Shown: positions 14,346 through 22,220 of the stretch, one piece after another
How the letters are laid out: each line of letters begins with the position of its first letter
Position numbering within the stretch: position 1 is the stretch's first letter
Source of the DNA: CAYWJT01 sp964458655
GTDB taxonomy: Bacteria > Acidobacteriota > Aminicenantia > Aminicenantales > Saccharicenantaceae
Direction of reading: 5' to 3'
Assembly (NCBI GenBank): GCA_964458655.1
Contig: CAYWJT010000035.1
Location: 1-28,682 of the forward strand
DNA length: 28,682 bases
Program-made: the position numbers and the translations under genes
The notes under the pieces: generated by a model
Databases searched by the model: none
Told to the model about the DNA's origin: nothing
The model's input: only the letters and a program-made list of their open reading frames with translations

Positions 14346-15320
14346 CTACAGCAATCCCTCGTTCCGGTACCAGTCGAGCGTTTCCGCCAGTCCCTTCTCG
14401 ACCGGGGTCGTAGCCTCGAAACCCAGGACGCGGCGGGCCTTGCTTACGTCCACGACCCAGCCTTCCGGAAGCATTTCCCGGAACTTGCTCAGGTTGACGG
14501 CCGAGAGCCTCCCGGAAAACGCGCCGGCGGCCTGGACGCAGGCGGCCACGAGGAAAGCCCCCCAACCGGGAACCCGGACGACGCGAACTCGGCAGCCCAG
14601 CAGCCGGGCCGTGAGCCGGCCGATATCTTCCCAGCTCAGGGGCTTGGGGTCGGCGATGTTGAACACCTGGCCGCTTTCCGTGTCCGCGGCCGCGGCCAGA
14701 AGCAGCGCGTCGACCAGGTCCCGGACATAGATGAGGTTCAGATATCGCTGTCGAGCGCCGAGGACCGGCACCAGACCTTTTTGCACCAGCCTGAAGTACT
14801 CCAGGAAATCCATGTCCCCGGGGCCGTAAACGGCCGGCGGCCTGAGGATTACCGCGGGGAACCTGTCCTTGAAGCGCGCGACGACCTTTTCGGCCTCGAG
14901 CTTGCTCCTGCCGTAGGGGGAAACAGGGTCCGGCTCGTCTTCCTCCCGGCGGGGACTGGCAAGCGGCGCCGGGCCGCCGGCCGCCGCGCTGCTCAGGTAG
15001 ACCAGCCTGGCCCGGAGGCCGTTTTCGGCCATGGCCTTCAAAAGGCTTGCCGTGCCGTCCCTGTTTACGGTATAATACGTTTCCGTTTTTGGCGCTTTGG
15101 TGACCCCGGCCAGGTGATAGACGGTTTCGATATCCGGAGGAAGCCCGGCCAGGTGAAAGAGGTCGCCTTGAATGAGCTGAAGACGGTCTGAGCTCGGGAG
15201 CTTGGCGGCCCTGGACGGGTCCCTGACGAGCGCCAGGACCTCGCGTTCAGGGTCCTTGAGCAGACGGCCGACCAGGTGACTGCCTATGAAGCCCGTCGCT
15301 CCCGTGACCAGGGTTTTCAT
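14346..15320 (-). CDS. NAD-dependent epimerase/dehydratase (extended SDR)
   Basis: The product has 324 residues. The Rossmann motif GATGFIGSH is at 7-15, the catalytic Tyr136-Lys140 pair is in SPYGRSK, Ser111 is in VYLSSAA, and RPPAVYGPGD follows. This is the extended short-chain dehydrogenase fold acting on a nucleotide-sugar or lipid carbonyl. It is divergent from a serine-palmitoyltransferase-like gene, and the ceramide reductase CerR of Caulobacter belongs to the same superfamily and works with Spt, so a keto-sphingolipid reductase is plausible but unproven. The ATG at 15320 directly precedes the Rossmann strand. No ribosome-binding site is seen, and the promoter lies 7 bases away. Confidence 0.8.
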   Translation of the reverse strand: MKTLVTGATGFIGSHLVGRLLKDPEREVLALVRDPSRAAKLPSSDRLQLIQGDLFHLAGLPPDIETVYHLAGVTKAPKTETYYTVNRDGTASLLKAMAENGLRARLVYLSSAAAGGPAPLASPRREEDEPDPVSPYGRSKLEAEKVVARFKDRFPAVILRPPAVYGPGDMDFLEYFRLVQKGLVPVLGARQRYLNLIYVRDLVDALLLAAAADTESGQVFNIADPKPLSWEDIGRLTARLLGCRVRVVRVPGWGAFLVAACVQAAGAFSGRLSAVNLSKFREMLPEGWVVDVSKARRVLGFEATTPVEKGLAETLDWYRNEGLL

Positions 15321-15327
15321 GTTCTCG

Positions 15328-15356
15328 ATTCTATGAAAATAGACCGCCGCGGTCAA
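15328..15356 (-). promoter_or_regulatory. Leaderless promoter of the epimerase gene
   Basis: On the minus strand TTGACC (plus 15351-15356), exactly 17 bases, then TAGAAT (15328-15333); each hexamer matches 5 of 6. Only 7 bases separate the -10 box from the ATG, so transcription should begin at or next to the start codon. Confidence 0.55.
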
Positions 15357-15438
15357 CGGCAGGGGCAGTGGCTCGGAGGGAGTGCCGGGTCCCGGCCGGG
15401 TGCAAGTCGTTAAAGGCTTCTGGCCCAAAGGAGGCAAG

Positions 15439-16620
15439 ATGGACCTATTCGATAAGTGTTATTCGTTCGACCGGGCTGAGAAAGTCCAGGCGGCCGACCT
15501 CTATCCCTATTTCGTCCCCATCCAGGAGGCCCACGGCACCAGGATCAAGGTCAAGGGTCGGTCCATGATCATGGTCGGTTCGAACAATTATCTCGGCCTG
15601 GCGGACCATCCCAAGGTCAAGGAGGCGGCCAAGGCGGCCGTCGACCGCTACGGCGTCGGCACCTGCGGCTCCCGCTTCCTGACCGGCACGATCGACCTTC
15701 ACGAGGAGCTCGAAGCCAAGCTGGCCGCCTTCATGGGCAGGGAAGCGGCCGTTACCTTCAGCACCGGCTACCAGACAAACCTCGGCCTCATCTCGAGCGT
15801 CACCGGCAAGGGAGACGCCATCATAGCCGACCGCATGGTCCACGCCAGCATCATCGACGCCTGCAGGCTGTCCTTCGCCGATGTATATAAATACAAGCAC
15901 AACGACATGGCCGACCTGGAAAGGATCCTGGCTTCCCTCAACCCCGACATCGGCAAGCTCATAATCGTGGACGGGGTCTTCAGCATGGAGGGCGACATCG
16001 CCGACCTGCCGGGAATAATCCCGCTGGCCAAAAAATACAAGGCCCGCTTGATGGTCGACGACGCCCACGGCCTGGGTGTCCTCGGCAAGAACGGCCGCGG
16101 CACGGCCGAGCACTTCGGCGTCGAGAAGGACGTCGACCTGATAATGGGCACTTTCAGCAAGACTTTCGCCTCGATAGGCGGCGTCGTTTTCGGCGACAAG
16201 AAGGTCATTTCCTTTGTGAAGCACCACGCCCGGTCCATGATCTTCAGCGCCGCGGCCACGCCGGCTTCGGTGGCCTCGGTCCTGGCCATCCTCGAGATCC
16301 TGCAGCGGCAGCCCGAGCTCAGGGAGCGCCTGTGGGAAGTGACCCGCAAGATGAAGTCCGGCTTCGACGCCATGGGCTACAACACCGGGCCCTCCCAGAC
16401 GCCCATCATCCCCATCGTCATCGGCGACGACGAGAAAACATTCATGCTCTGGAAGCTCCTCCGGGACAAGGGCATCTTCACGACCCCGGTCATCTACCCG
16501 GCCGTTCCGCAGGGCCAGGCCCTGATCAGGACGAGCTACAGCGCCGCCCACACGGACGAGGATCTGGACACGATCCTGGCCGCTTTCAAAGAGGGCGGCA
16601 AGGCCCTGGGCATAATCTGA
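15439..16620 (+). CDS. spt: Alpha-oxoamine synthase, probable serine palmitoyltransferase
   Basis: The product has 393 residues. Features of PLP-dependent alpha-oxoamine synthases are clear: GSNNYLGL (47-54), GSRFLTGTIDLHEELE (77-92), the stacking His135 in RMVHASI, DDAHGLG (207-213) and the PLP lysine 241 in GTFSKTFASIGG. Segments such as YPYF near the start, KYKHNDMADLE and KLIIVDGVFSMEGD closely resemble, from memory, serine palmitoyltransferases of Bacteroidota, which condense serine with palmitoyl-CoA as the first step of sphingolipid synthesis. Glycine C-acetyltransferase or 8-amino-7-oxononanoate synthase are the alternatives. AAAGGAGG lies 5 bases before the ATG. The divergent epimerase/dehydratase supports a lipid role. 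Confidence 0.75.
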   Translation: MDLFDKCYSFDRAEKVQAADLYPYFVPIQEAHGTRIKVKGRSMIMVGSNNYLGLADHPKVKEAAKAAVDRYGVGTCGSRFLTGTIDLHEELEAKLAAFMGREAAVTFSTGYQTNLGLISSVTGKGDAIIADRMVHASIIDACRLSFADVYKYKHNDMADLERILASLNPDIGKLIIVDGVFSMEGDIADLPGIIPLAKKYKARLMVDDAHGLGVLGKNGRGTAEHFGVEKDVDLIMGTFSKTFASIGGVVFGDKKVISFVKHHARSMIFSAAATPASVASVLAILEILQRQPELRERLWEVTRKMKSGFDAMGYNTGPSQTPIIPIVIGDDEKTFMLWKLLRDKGIFTTPVIYPAVPQGQALIRTSYSAAHTDEDLDTILAAFKEGGKALGII

Positions 16621-16687
16621 AGTTGGAGCCGAGCCGTTCGGGCCGGAAGGCCTCCGGCCGGGAGCGCCGGCGGAAAGGGATGTTCCC

Positions 16688-18502
16688 ATGCTGAACCTGA
16701 AACGGGCCGGGGCGGTTTTCCTCGGGCTTGCCTTCCTTGCGGCCGGAACGCCAGCGGCTGCGGACATCTTCCCGCTTTCGCAGGTCAAGCCCGGGCTGAA
16801 GGGCAAGGGCCGGACCGTTCTCAAGGGCGCCGCCGCCTCGGAGTTCGACGTGGAAGTGCTGGGAGTGTTGGAGAACGTCCAGCCGAAGAGGAGCATAATA
16901 CTGGCGCGGCTGAGCGGGCTCGGCCTGGACACGACCGGCGTCATCGGCGGCATGAGCGGCAGCCCGGTCTACATCGACGGCAAGCTGGTCGGCGCCGTGG
17001 CCTACGGCTTCCCTTTCTCCAAGGAGCCGATCACCGGCCTCACTCCGATAGAGGAGATGATGGCGATCGAGAAAACCCCGGCCCTGGCCTCGTCCTCTTC
17101 CCAGAGCCGGCCGCCGCTTAAGAGTTGGCTGACCCAGGACGACCTGCTCGAGCTCTACAGCTTCGAGCTCAAGTTAAGGGCCGGCCTGACGGCTCCTGGC
17201 CAGGCCGTGACGCCACTTCCCGTTCCGCTCGTCTTCAACGGCTTCGCGCCCTGGGTGTTCGAACGGGCCAGGGATTTCTTCAAACCTCTCGGCTTCGAAC
17301 CCTTCCTCGGCGGTACGGGAGGGGTATCCCAGGTAACCCTGCCGCCGCCGCCGGCCCGGGAGAGCCTGAAGGAAGGAGACGCGGTCGGCGTCCAGCTCAT
17401 CGGCGGCGACCTGGACCTGTCCGCCGTGGGCACCGTCACGAGCGTCAGCGGGAACAGGATACTGGCCTTCGGCCATCCGGTCTACAACCTGGGCGCGGTC
17501 GATTACGCCATGACCAGGGCCGAGGTCATCGCCGTCATGCCCAGCCTGGAAAGTTCCTTCAAGCTGGCGGCGGCCGGACCGGTCATCGGCTCTTTCGTCC
17601 AGGACAGGACATCCGGGGTGCTCGGCGAAACCGGACGGATGCCCCGCCTGGTGCCGGTGAACCTCAACTTGACCCTCAGCCCGACGGTCAGCCGGGAGTT
17701 CAAGCTCAAGGTCGTCGCCGACAGGTTCCTGACCCCGGCCCTGCTCAACCTGGCCGTGTCGACGCTGGTCACGAGCGAACAGCGCAGCTACGGCAACCTT
17801 TCCCTCGACTTCGACGGCACGGTCTATCTCGACAACGGGCTGAGCGTCCGTCTCGAGGACCTGTTCAGCGGCAATTATGACGGAGCGGCCACCAGCCTGT
17901 CCGGCCTGGTGGCGGCCGTCGTTTATTATCTGACGAACAACGAGTTCCGGGATGTCGGCCTCTTCCGCATCGACCTCAACGTGAGAGCCGTCGAGGAGGC
18001 CCGCTTCTGCGCCCTGGAGAAAGTCCTGCTTGACAAGTACGAGGTCTCGCCCGGCGAGCAGGTCCAGGTCAAGGTCTTCTACCGGACCTTCCGGGAAGAA
18101 AGCCGTGTCGAGGAAGTGACCCTGGTCGTGCCGCCTCTGCCGGCGGGCACGGAGTTCCAGCTGGTCGTCGGGGACTCGGCCACCATGCAGCAGATGGAAA
18201 GGTCCCAGTACCGGGTCCAGGAGTTCGTGCCGCGAAGTTTCAGCCAGCTCGTCCGCCTGCTCGGCAACCTGCGCAAGAACAACCGCATCTACTTCAAGGT
18301 GGTCGCGCCCAAGCCGGGCATCTTCCTCAAGGGCGAGGAGATGCCCAACCTGCCGGCAACGCTCAAGTCCATGTTCACGTCGCCGCGGGCGGCCTCTTCG
18401 GCTCCGGTCGAACTGTCCCGCTCGACCCTGAGCGAGTACCAGCTCCCTGTGCCTTACGTGTTCCGCGGCGGGGCGGTCATTCCCGTGAAAATAAGGAAAT
18501 AG
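16688..18502 (+). CDS. Exported SpoIVB/S55-type peptidase-domain protein
   Basis: The product has 604 residues with a signal peptide (MLNLKRAGAVFLGLAFLAAG, cleavage near AAA-DIF). The S55 serine motif GGMSGSPVY is at 87-95 and a histidine motif AFGHPVYNLG at 260-269. In Bacillus SpoIVB the histidine comes before the GMSGSP serine, whereas here the order is reversed, as I recall for other long exported members of the family. A C-terminal beta-rich region (about 430-600) may bind substrate or surface. It is predicted to be periplasmic; whether it cleaves anything is unknown. The next gene starts 11 bases after its stop, so the two form an operon. Confidence 0.75.
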   Translation: MLNLKRAGAVFLGLAFLAAGTPAAADIFPLSQVKPGLKGKGRTVLKGAAASEFDVEVLGVLENVQPKRSIILARLSGLGLDTTGVIGGMSGSPVYIDGKLVGAVAYGFPFSKEPITGLTPIEEMMAIEKTPALASSSSQSRPPLKSWLTQDDLLELYSFELKLRAGLTAPGQAVTPLPVPLVFNGFAPWVFERARDFFKPLGFEPFLGGTGGVSQVTLPPPPARESLKEGDAVGVQLIGGDLDLSAVGTVTSVSGNRILAFGHPVYNLGAVDYAMTRAEVIAVMPSLESSFKLAAAGPVIGSFVQDRTSGVLGETGRMPRLVPVNLNLTLSPTVSREFKLKVVADRFLTPALLNLAVSTLVTSEQRSYGNLSLDFDGTVYLDNGLSVRLEDLFSGNYDGAATSLSGLVAAVVYYLTNNEFRDVGLFRIDLNVRAVEEARFCALEKVLLDKYEVSPGEQVQVKVFYRTFREESRVEEVTLVVPPLPAGTEFQLVVGDSATMQQMERSQYRVQEFVPRSFSQLVRLLGNLRKNNRIYFKVVAPKPGIFLKGEEMPNLPATLKSMFTSPRAASSAPVELSRSTLSEYQLPVPYVFRGGAVIPVKIRK

Positions 18503-18513
18503 GAGCCTCCGCG

Positions 18514-20706
18514 ATGAGCAAAAAAGCCGTCCTGACCGTCATACTGGCCGGGCTCCTGCCGGCCGTCGCCGCCGCCGTCGTCCCCCAGAAATGGGAGCTG
18601 AGGGCCAAGGAAGATTTCCTGCGCGGCAAGCTCGAAGGCCTCTCTGTGTCCTCGGAAGGCCTGCTCACGCTCGCTCCCCGGGAGGAGAAGCTGGCCGCGC
18701 CGGTCGAGGAGTTTTACCTTTCCCTGCTGGTCGGCCCGGACGGGGTCGCCTATCTCGGCACGGGTCACGGCGGCAAGGTCTACCGCGTCGGCCGTGACGG
18801 CCAGGCCGAGCTCCTGTTCCAGGCGCCCGAGATGGACGTGACCTGCCTCGAGCTCGACAAGAAGGGCGTGCTCTACGCCGGCACCTCGCCCAACGGCAAG
18901 ATCTATAAAATAAGCGACAAGGGCAAGGCCGAGGAGTTCTTCAACCCGGCCGAAAGGTATATCTGGGACCTCCTCTTCACGGACTCCGGCCGTCTCTGGG
19001 CCGCGGTGGGGGAGAGCGGCGGCATCTACGAGGTCAGCCCGGAGGGTGAGGGCCGGCAAATCTTCAAGGCCGAGGACAATCACATCCTGCGCCTCGTGAA
19101 GACCCAGCGCGGTGACGTCATCGCCGGGAGCGGCGGCAAGGGCCTCGTCTACAGGGTGTCGCCTGAGGGCAAGGCTTCGGTCGTTTTCGAGACTCCCTAC
19201 GAGGAAGTGCGGAGCCTGGCTATCGACGCCGAAGGCCTGATCTACGCGGCGGCATCGGGCACTCCGGCGGCAAAGAGCGGGCAGGATGCTTCGGACACGA
19301 CCCCGGTTCGATTAGGCACCGACGTGACGATCACTGTTTCGGCCTCAGGTCAGGACAAGGCTGAACAGCGGCCCGCGGCCCCGGCCCCGGTCCAGCCCGC
19401 TTCCGCCAGGGAAGCAGGCGCGGTCTACAGGATCTCCCCGGACGGCGTGGGCAGAACGCTCTGGAGCTCCACGGAAGAGATGGTCTACAGCCTGGCCCTG
19501 AGGGGCGAGGACGGAGCCATCATCTTCGGCACCGGTCCCAAGGGCCGCGTCTACGCCGTGGACAAGCAGGGCAGGCCGTCGCTGCTTCTCCAGACCGGCT
19601 CGGAGCAGGCCTACGAGCTCCTGAGCCTGCCGGACCGCAAGCTGAGGCTCGTCGGTAACAACCCCTGCTATCTGGGCGACATCCTGCCGGCCCAGCGCTC
19701 CGGAGGCGAATTCCTCAGCCCGGCCCTCGATGCCAAGACGATCTCGGCCTGGGGCCGCATAACCTGGGAGGCCGAGCTCCCGGCCGGGGCCACGCTCCAG
19801 CTCCAGACGAGGAGCGGCAACACGGCCGAGCCCAACTCCACCTGGAGCGACTGGTCGCCCTTCTACCAGAAGAAGGACGAACAGGTCCTCAGCCCCAGGG
19901 CGCGCTTCCTCCAGGTGAAGGCCGTGTTCAAGGCCCAGTCGGGGCAGGCTTCGCCGGCGCTGGGCAGCCTGGCCGTCTTCTACGTGCAGACGAACCTGCC
20001 TCCGGCCATCTCCAAGCTCGAGGTGCTCAAACCCAATGAAGTTTTCCTCAAGATGCCCGAGCAGGAGGAAGTCATCTTGGGCCTCGAAGACAACGCCGAC
20101 GACCGTTCGGCCGCCAAGGCCGGCGGCGACGAACTGCGCATCATGATCTTCCCCAAGAAAGCCGAGCGCCAGGGCTTCCAGACCATAACCTGGGAAGCGT
20201 CAGACGACAACGGCGACGAGCTGGCCTATTCGGTGTTCATCAAGGAGGATAAGGAGAAGAGCTGGCGCCTGCTCCAGAAGGGTTTCAAAGGCACAATTTT
20301 CGCTTTCGAGAGCGCTACCCTGCCTGACGGCACCTATTCGGTCAAGGTTGCTGCCTCGGACGCTTCTTCCAACCCAGCCGGCATGGAACTCACCGCGGAG
20401 AGGGTCAGCCGACCCTTCGTCATAGATAGTTCGCAGCCCGTCATCAGGAACGTCTCGGTCCGCCGGTCGGGCTCCGGCCTGGAGGTCGAGTTCGAGGTCG
20501 AGGACGCCTATTCCCGGGTCGAGGAAGTCAGGTATCTGGTCCGACCCGCCGGCTGGCGGGTGGCTTTCCCCGTGGACGGCGTCGCGGATTCGCGGAGCGA
20601 GCGCTTCAAGTTCTCGGTCAAGCTCGACCCCGGCAGCGACGACATGATCACCATCAGGGCCCGGGACGGGCACGGCAACGTGGGCGTTTACAGGCAGGCT
20701 TTCTGA
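18514..20706 (+). CDS. Large exported beta-propeller protein with C-terminal Ig/FN3-like domains
   Basis: The product has 730 residues and an N-terminal signal peptide (MSKKAVLTVILAGLLPAVAA). Residues about 60-385 form propeller blades with a repeated pattern of GxxYAG/GTG...VYRV-x-x-xGK: GKVYRVGRDGQ, GKIYKISDKGK, GGIYEVSPEGE, GLVYRVSPEGK, GAVYRISPDGV, GRVYAVDKQGR. A low-complexity Ala/Pro/Gln linker interrupts the propeller near 250-305. Residues 395-480 look like a jelly-roll or discoidin-like sheet, and 490-730 contain two Ig/FN3-like modules with WEASDDNGDELAYSV and DGTYSVKVAASD. It likely acts outside the membrane with the S55 protein encoded just upstream. Specific function is unknown. 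GGAG lies 8 bases before the ATG. Confidence 0.7.
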   Translation: MSKKAVLTVILAGLLPAVAAAVVPQKWELRAKEDFLRGKLEGLSVSSEGLLTLAPREEKLAAPVEEFYLSLLVGPDGVAYLGTGHGGKVYRVGRDGQAELLFQAPEMDVTCLELDKKGVLYAGTSPNGKIYKISDKGKAEEFFNPAERYIWDLLFTDSGRLWAAVGESGGIYEVSPEGEGRQIFKAEDNHILRLVKTQRGDVIAGSGGKGLVYRVSPEGKASVVFETPYEEVRSLAIDAEGLIYAAASGTPAAKSGQDASDTTPVRLGTDVTITVSASGQDKAEQRPAAPAPVQPASAREAGAVYRISPDGVGRTLWSSTEEMVYSLALRGEDGAIIFGTGPKGRVYAVDKQGRPSLLLQTGSEQAYELLSLPDRKLRLVGNNPCYLGDILPAQRSGGEFLSPALDAKTISAWGRITWEAELPAGATLQLQTRSGNTAEPNSTWSDWSPFYQKKDEQVLSPRARFLQVKAVFKAQSGQASPALGSLAVFYVQTNLPPAISKLEVLKPNEVFLKMPEQEEVILGLEDNADDRSAAKAGGDELRIMIFPKKAERQGFQTITWEASDDNGDELAYSVFIKEDKEKSWRLLQKGFKGTIFAFESATLPDGTYSVKVAASDASSNPAGMELTAERVSRPFVIDSSQPVIRNVSVRRSGSGLEVEFEVEDAYSRVEEVRYLVRPAGWRVAFPVDGVADSRSERFKFSVKLDPGSDDMITIRARDGHGNVGVYRQAF

Positions 20707-20719
20707 GGCGGGGCGAGCC

Positions 20720-21286
20720 TCACCTGGTCTTGGTCCGCTCGAGGTACTTGTCCTCGCGCGTGTCGACCTTGATGACGTCGCCTTCCTTGATGAACTCCGG
20801 CACCTGGATCACGGCGCCGGTCTCGAGCACGGCCGGCTTGTACATAGCCGTCTGGGTCGCGCCCTTGACCCGGGGCTCGGTGCTGACGACCTTGAGGTCG
20901 ATCGACGTCGGCAGGTCGATGCCCACGGGCTTGCCCTCGTACATCTCGACCTTGATGACGGTGTTGGGCAGCATGTACTTGGCCCCGTCGCCGACGGCGT
21001 CGGCCGGTATCGAGATCTGGTCGAAGGTCTCGAGGTTCATGAAGACGTAGTTGTCGCCGTCCTGGTAGAGGTACTCCATCTCGACCTCCTCCAGGATGGC
21101 CTGCTCCACCCTTTCCTCGGAGCGGAAGCGGTGCTCGGTCTGGGTGCCGGTTAGGATGTTGCGCAGCTTGGTCTGGACCATGGCCTTCCAGCGGCCGGGC
21201 GTGATGAGCTGCATCTCCATGACCCTGTAGAGCACGCCGTCGAGCAGGATCACCATGCCTTTCCGGATCTGGGTCGCGTCGATCAT
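20720..21286 (-). CDS. efp: Translation elongation factor P
   Basis: The product has 188 residues with the three EF-P barrels: MIDATQIRKGMVILLDGVLY, then TKLRNILTGTQTEHRF, the middle YLYQDGDNYVFMNLETFDQI signature, and GAVIQVPEFIKEGDVIKVDT at the end. EF-P relieves ribosomes stalled at polyproline. The loop that reaches the peptidyl-transferase centre reads PGRWKA, so the tip residue is Arg32 where E. coli has the modified Lys34 (PGKGQA). The ATG at 21284-21286 has GGAGG 4 bases upstream; an in-frame start seven codons earlier has no such support. It converges with the propeller gene 13 bases away. Confidence 0.95.
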   Translation of the reverse strand: MIDATQIRKGMVILLDGVLYRVMEMQLITPGRWKAMVQTKLRNILTGTQTEHRFRSEERVEQAILEEVEMEYLYQDGDNYVFMNLETFDQISIPADAVGDGAKYMLPNTVIKVEMYEGKPVGIDLPTSIDLKVVSTEPRVKGATQTAMYKPAVLETGAVIQVPEFIKEGDVIKVDTREDKYLERTKTR

Positions 21287-21331
21287 GTTTCCTCCAGGGA
21301 ATGCCACGAAGGAAGGTCCGTGACTCAGTGT

Positions 21332-21359
21332 ATTTTAGCAATTTTCCGGCGGCCGTCAA
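21332..21359 (-). promoter_or_regulatory. Promoter of efp
   Basis: On the minus strand TTGACG (plus 21354-21359), 16 bases, then TAAAAT (21332-21337); both hexamers match 5 of 6 positions. The leader would be about 39 bases. Confidence 0.6.
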
Positions 21360-21378
21360 ATCGCCGCGGCCGGCCGAT

Positions 21379-21407
21379 TTGATTTCCTCCGCCTTCTACT
21401 TTATAAA
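21379..21407 (+). promoter_or_regulatory. Promoter of the MBL-hydrolase/amidohydrolase/rnhC operon
   Basis: TTGATT (21379-21384), exactly 17 bases, then TATAAA (21402-21407). Transcription should start near 21414, 20 bases before the TTG start codon. It is back to back with the efp promoter. Confidence 0.55.
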
Positions 21408-21434
21408 GGTGTCTGGCCGGGAGGCGAAGCGAGC

Positions 21435-22208
21435 TTGACCGAGATCATCTTTTTGGGGACGAGCGGGCCGTATCCTTCCCGCGAGTCCGACAACACCGCC
21501 TTCCTCGTCGTCTGCGGCTCCGTCAAGTGCCTCGTAGATTGCCCGGGGAGCGTCGTCCGCAAGATGCTCCAGGTCGGCGCCGACCCGCTCGAGGTCGGCC
21601 ATCTCTTCCTGACCCACTCGCACACCGACCACATCTACGGGCTGCCTTCGCTCGTCCACAGCCTGATGCTCAGGCGACACCTTATCCGTGTTTACGGCTC
21701 GGACGAGGCCCTGGAGACGGCCGCCGGCCTGCTCGACTTCTTCCGGCTGCGGGAGGACAGGTATCGGACCAGGGTGGAGCTGGTGGAGGCCGCGAGCGGG
21801 GCGACGGTCCAGCCGGCCGCGGGCCTCAGCGTCGATTTCCTGAAGGTGCCGCACCACGGGTCGTCGCTGGCGCTGAGTATCACTTTCGCCGGCAAAAGAA
21901 TCGTCATTTCGGGCGACACGCCGCCCTGCCCGGAGCTTTTCGAATGGGCCCGCGGCGCCGACGTCCTCGTCCACGACTGCGGCGGCCCGAGCCGCTTTTT
22001 CGAGCTCTATCCGGCGCTGAGATCGCGGCACACGGACGCTCTGGCCCTCGGCGAATGGAGCGCCCGCGCCGGCGTCGGGCTGCTCGTCCCGTGCCACTTC
22101 CTGGCCGAGCTGGATTTCGACAGGGACGAGGTCGAGCGGGAGATAAGGCAGAACTTTTCCGGTGATCTCCATATGCCGCGCGACCTGGAAAGGCTGGCAA
22201 TGGGCTGA
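21435..22208 (+). CDS. MBL-fold metal-dependent hydrolase (RNase Z/lactonase-like)
   Basis: The product has 257 residues. The first strand MTEIIFLGTSGPYPSRESDN is typical of RNase Z and AHL-lactonase-like proteins, the zinc motif THSHTDH gives His61, His63, Asp65 and His66, and later ligands are in VPHHGS, ISGDTPPCPE and the ARAGVGLLVPCHFL end. It lacks the long exosite arm of true RNase Z, so its substrate (RNA, ester or phosphodiester) is open. The start is a TTG, with GGGAGG about 10 bases upstream. The amidohydrolase gene begins 12 bases after its stop. Confidence 0.8.
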   Translation: MTEIIFLGTSGPYPSRESDNTAFLVVCGSVKCLVDCPGSVVRKMLQVGADPLEVGHLFLTHSHTDHIYGLPSLVHSLMLRRHLIRVYGSDEALETAAGLLDFFRLREDRYRTRVELVEAASGATVQPAAGLSVDFLKVPHHGSSLALSITFAGKRIVISGDTPPCPELFEWARGADVLVHDCGGPSRFFELYPALRSRHTDALALGEWSARAGVGLLVPCHFLAELDFDRDEVEREIRQNFSGDLHMPRDLERLAMG

Positions 22209-22220
22209 GGGAGGATGATG

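Noticed and set aside
15445..16953. A 502-residue minus-strand open frame opposite the oxoamine synthase gene
   Set aside because: Antisense shadow of a gene with complete PLP motifs; no start signal and no recognisable domain.
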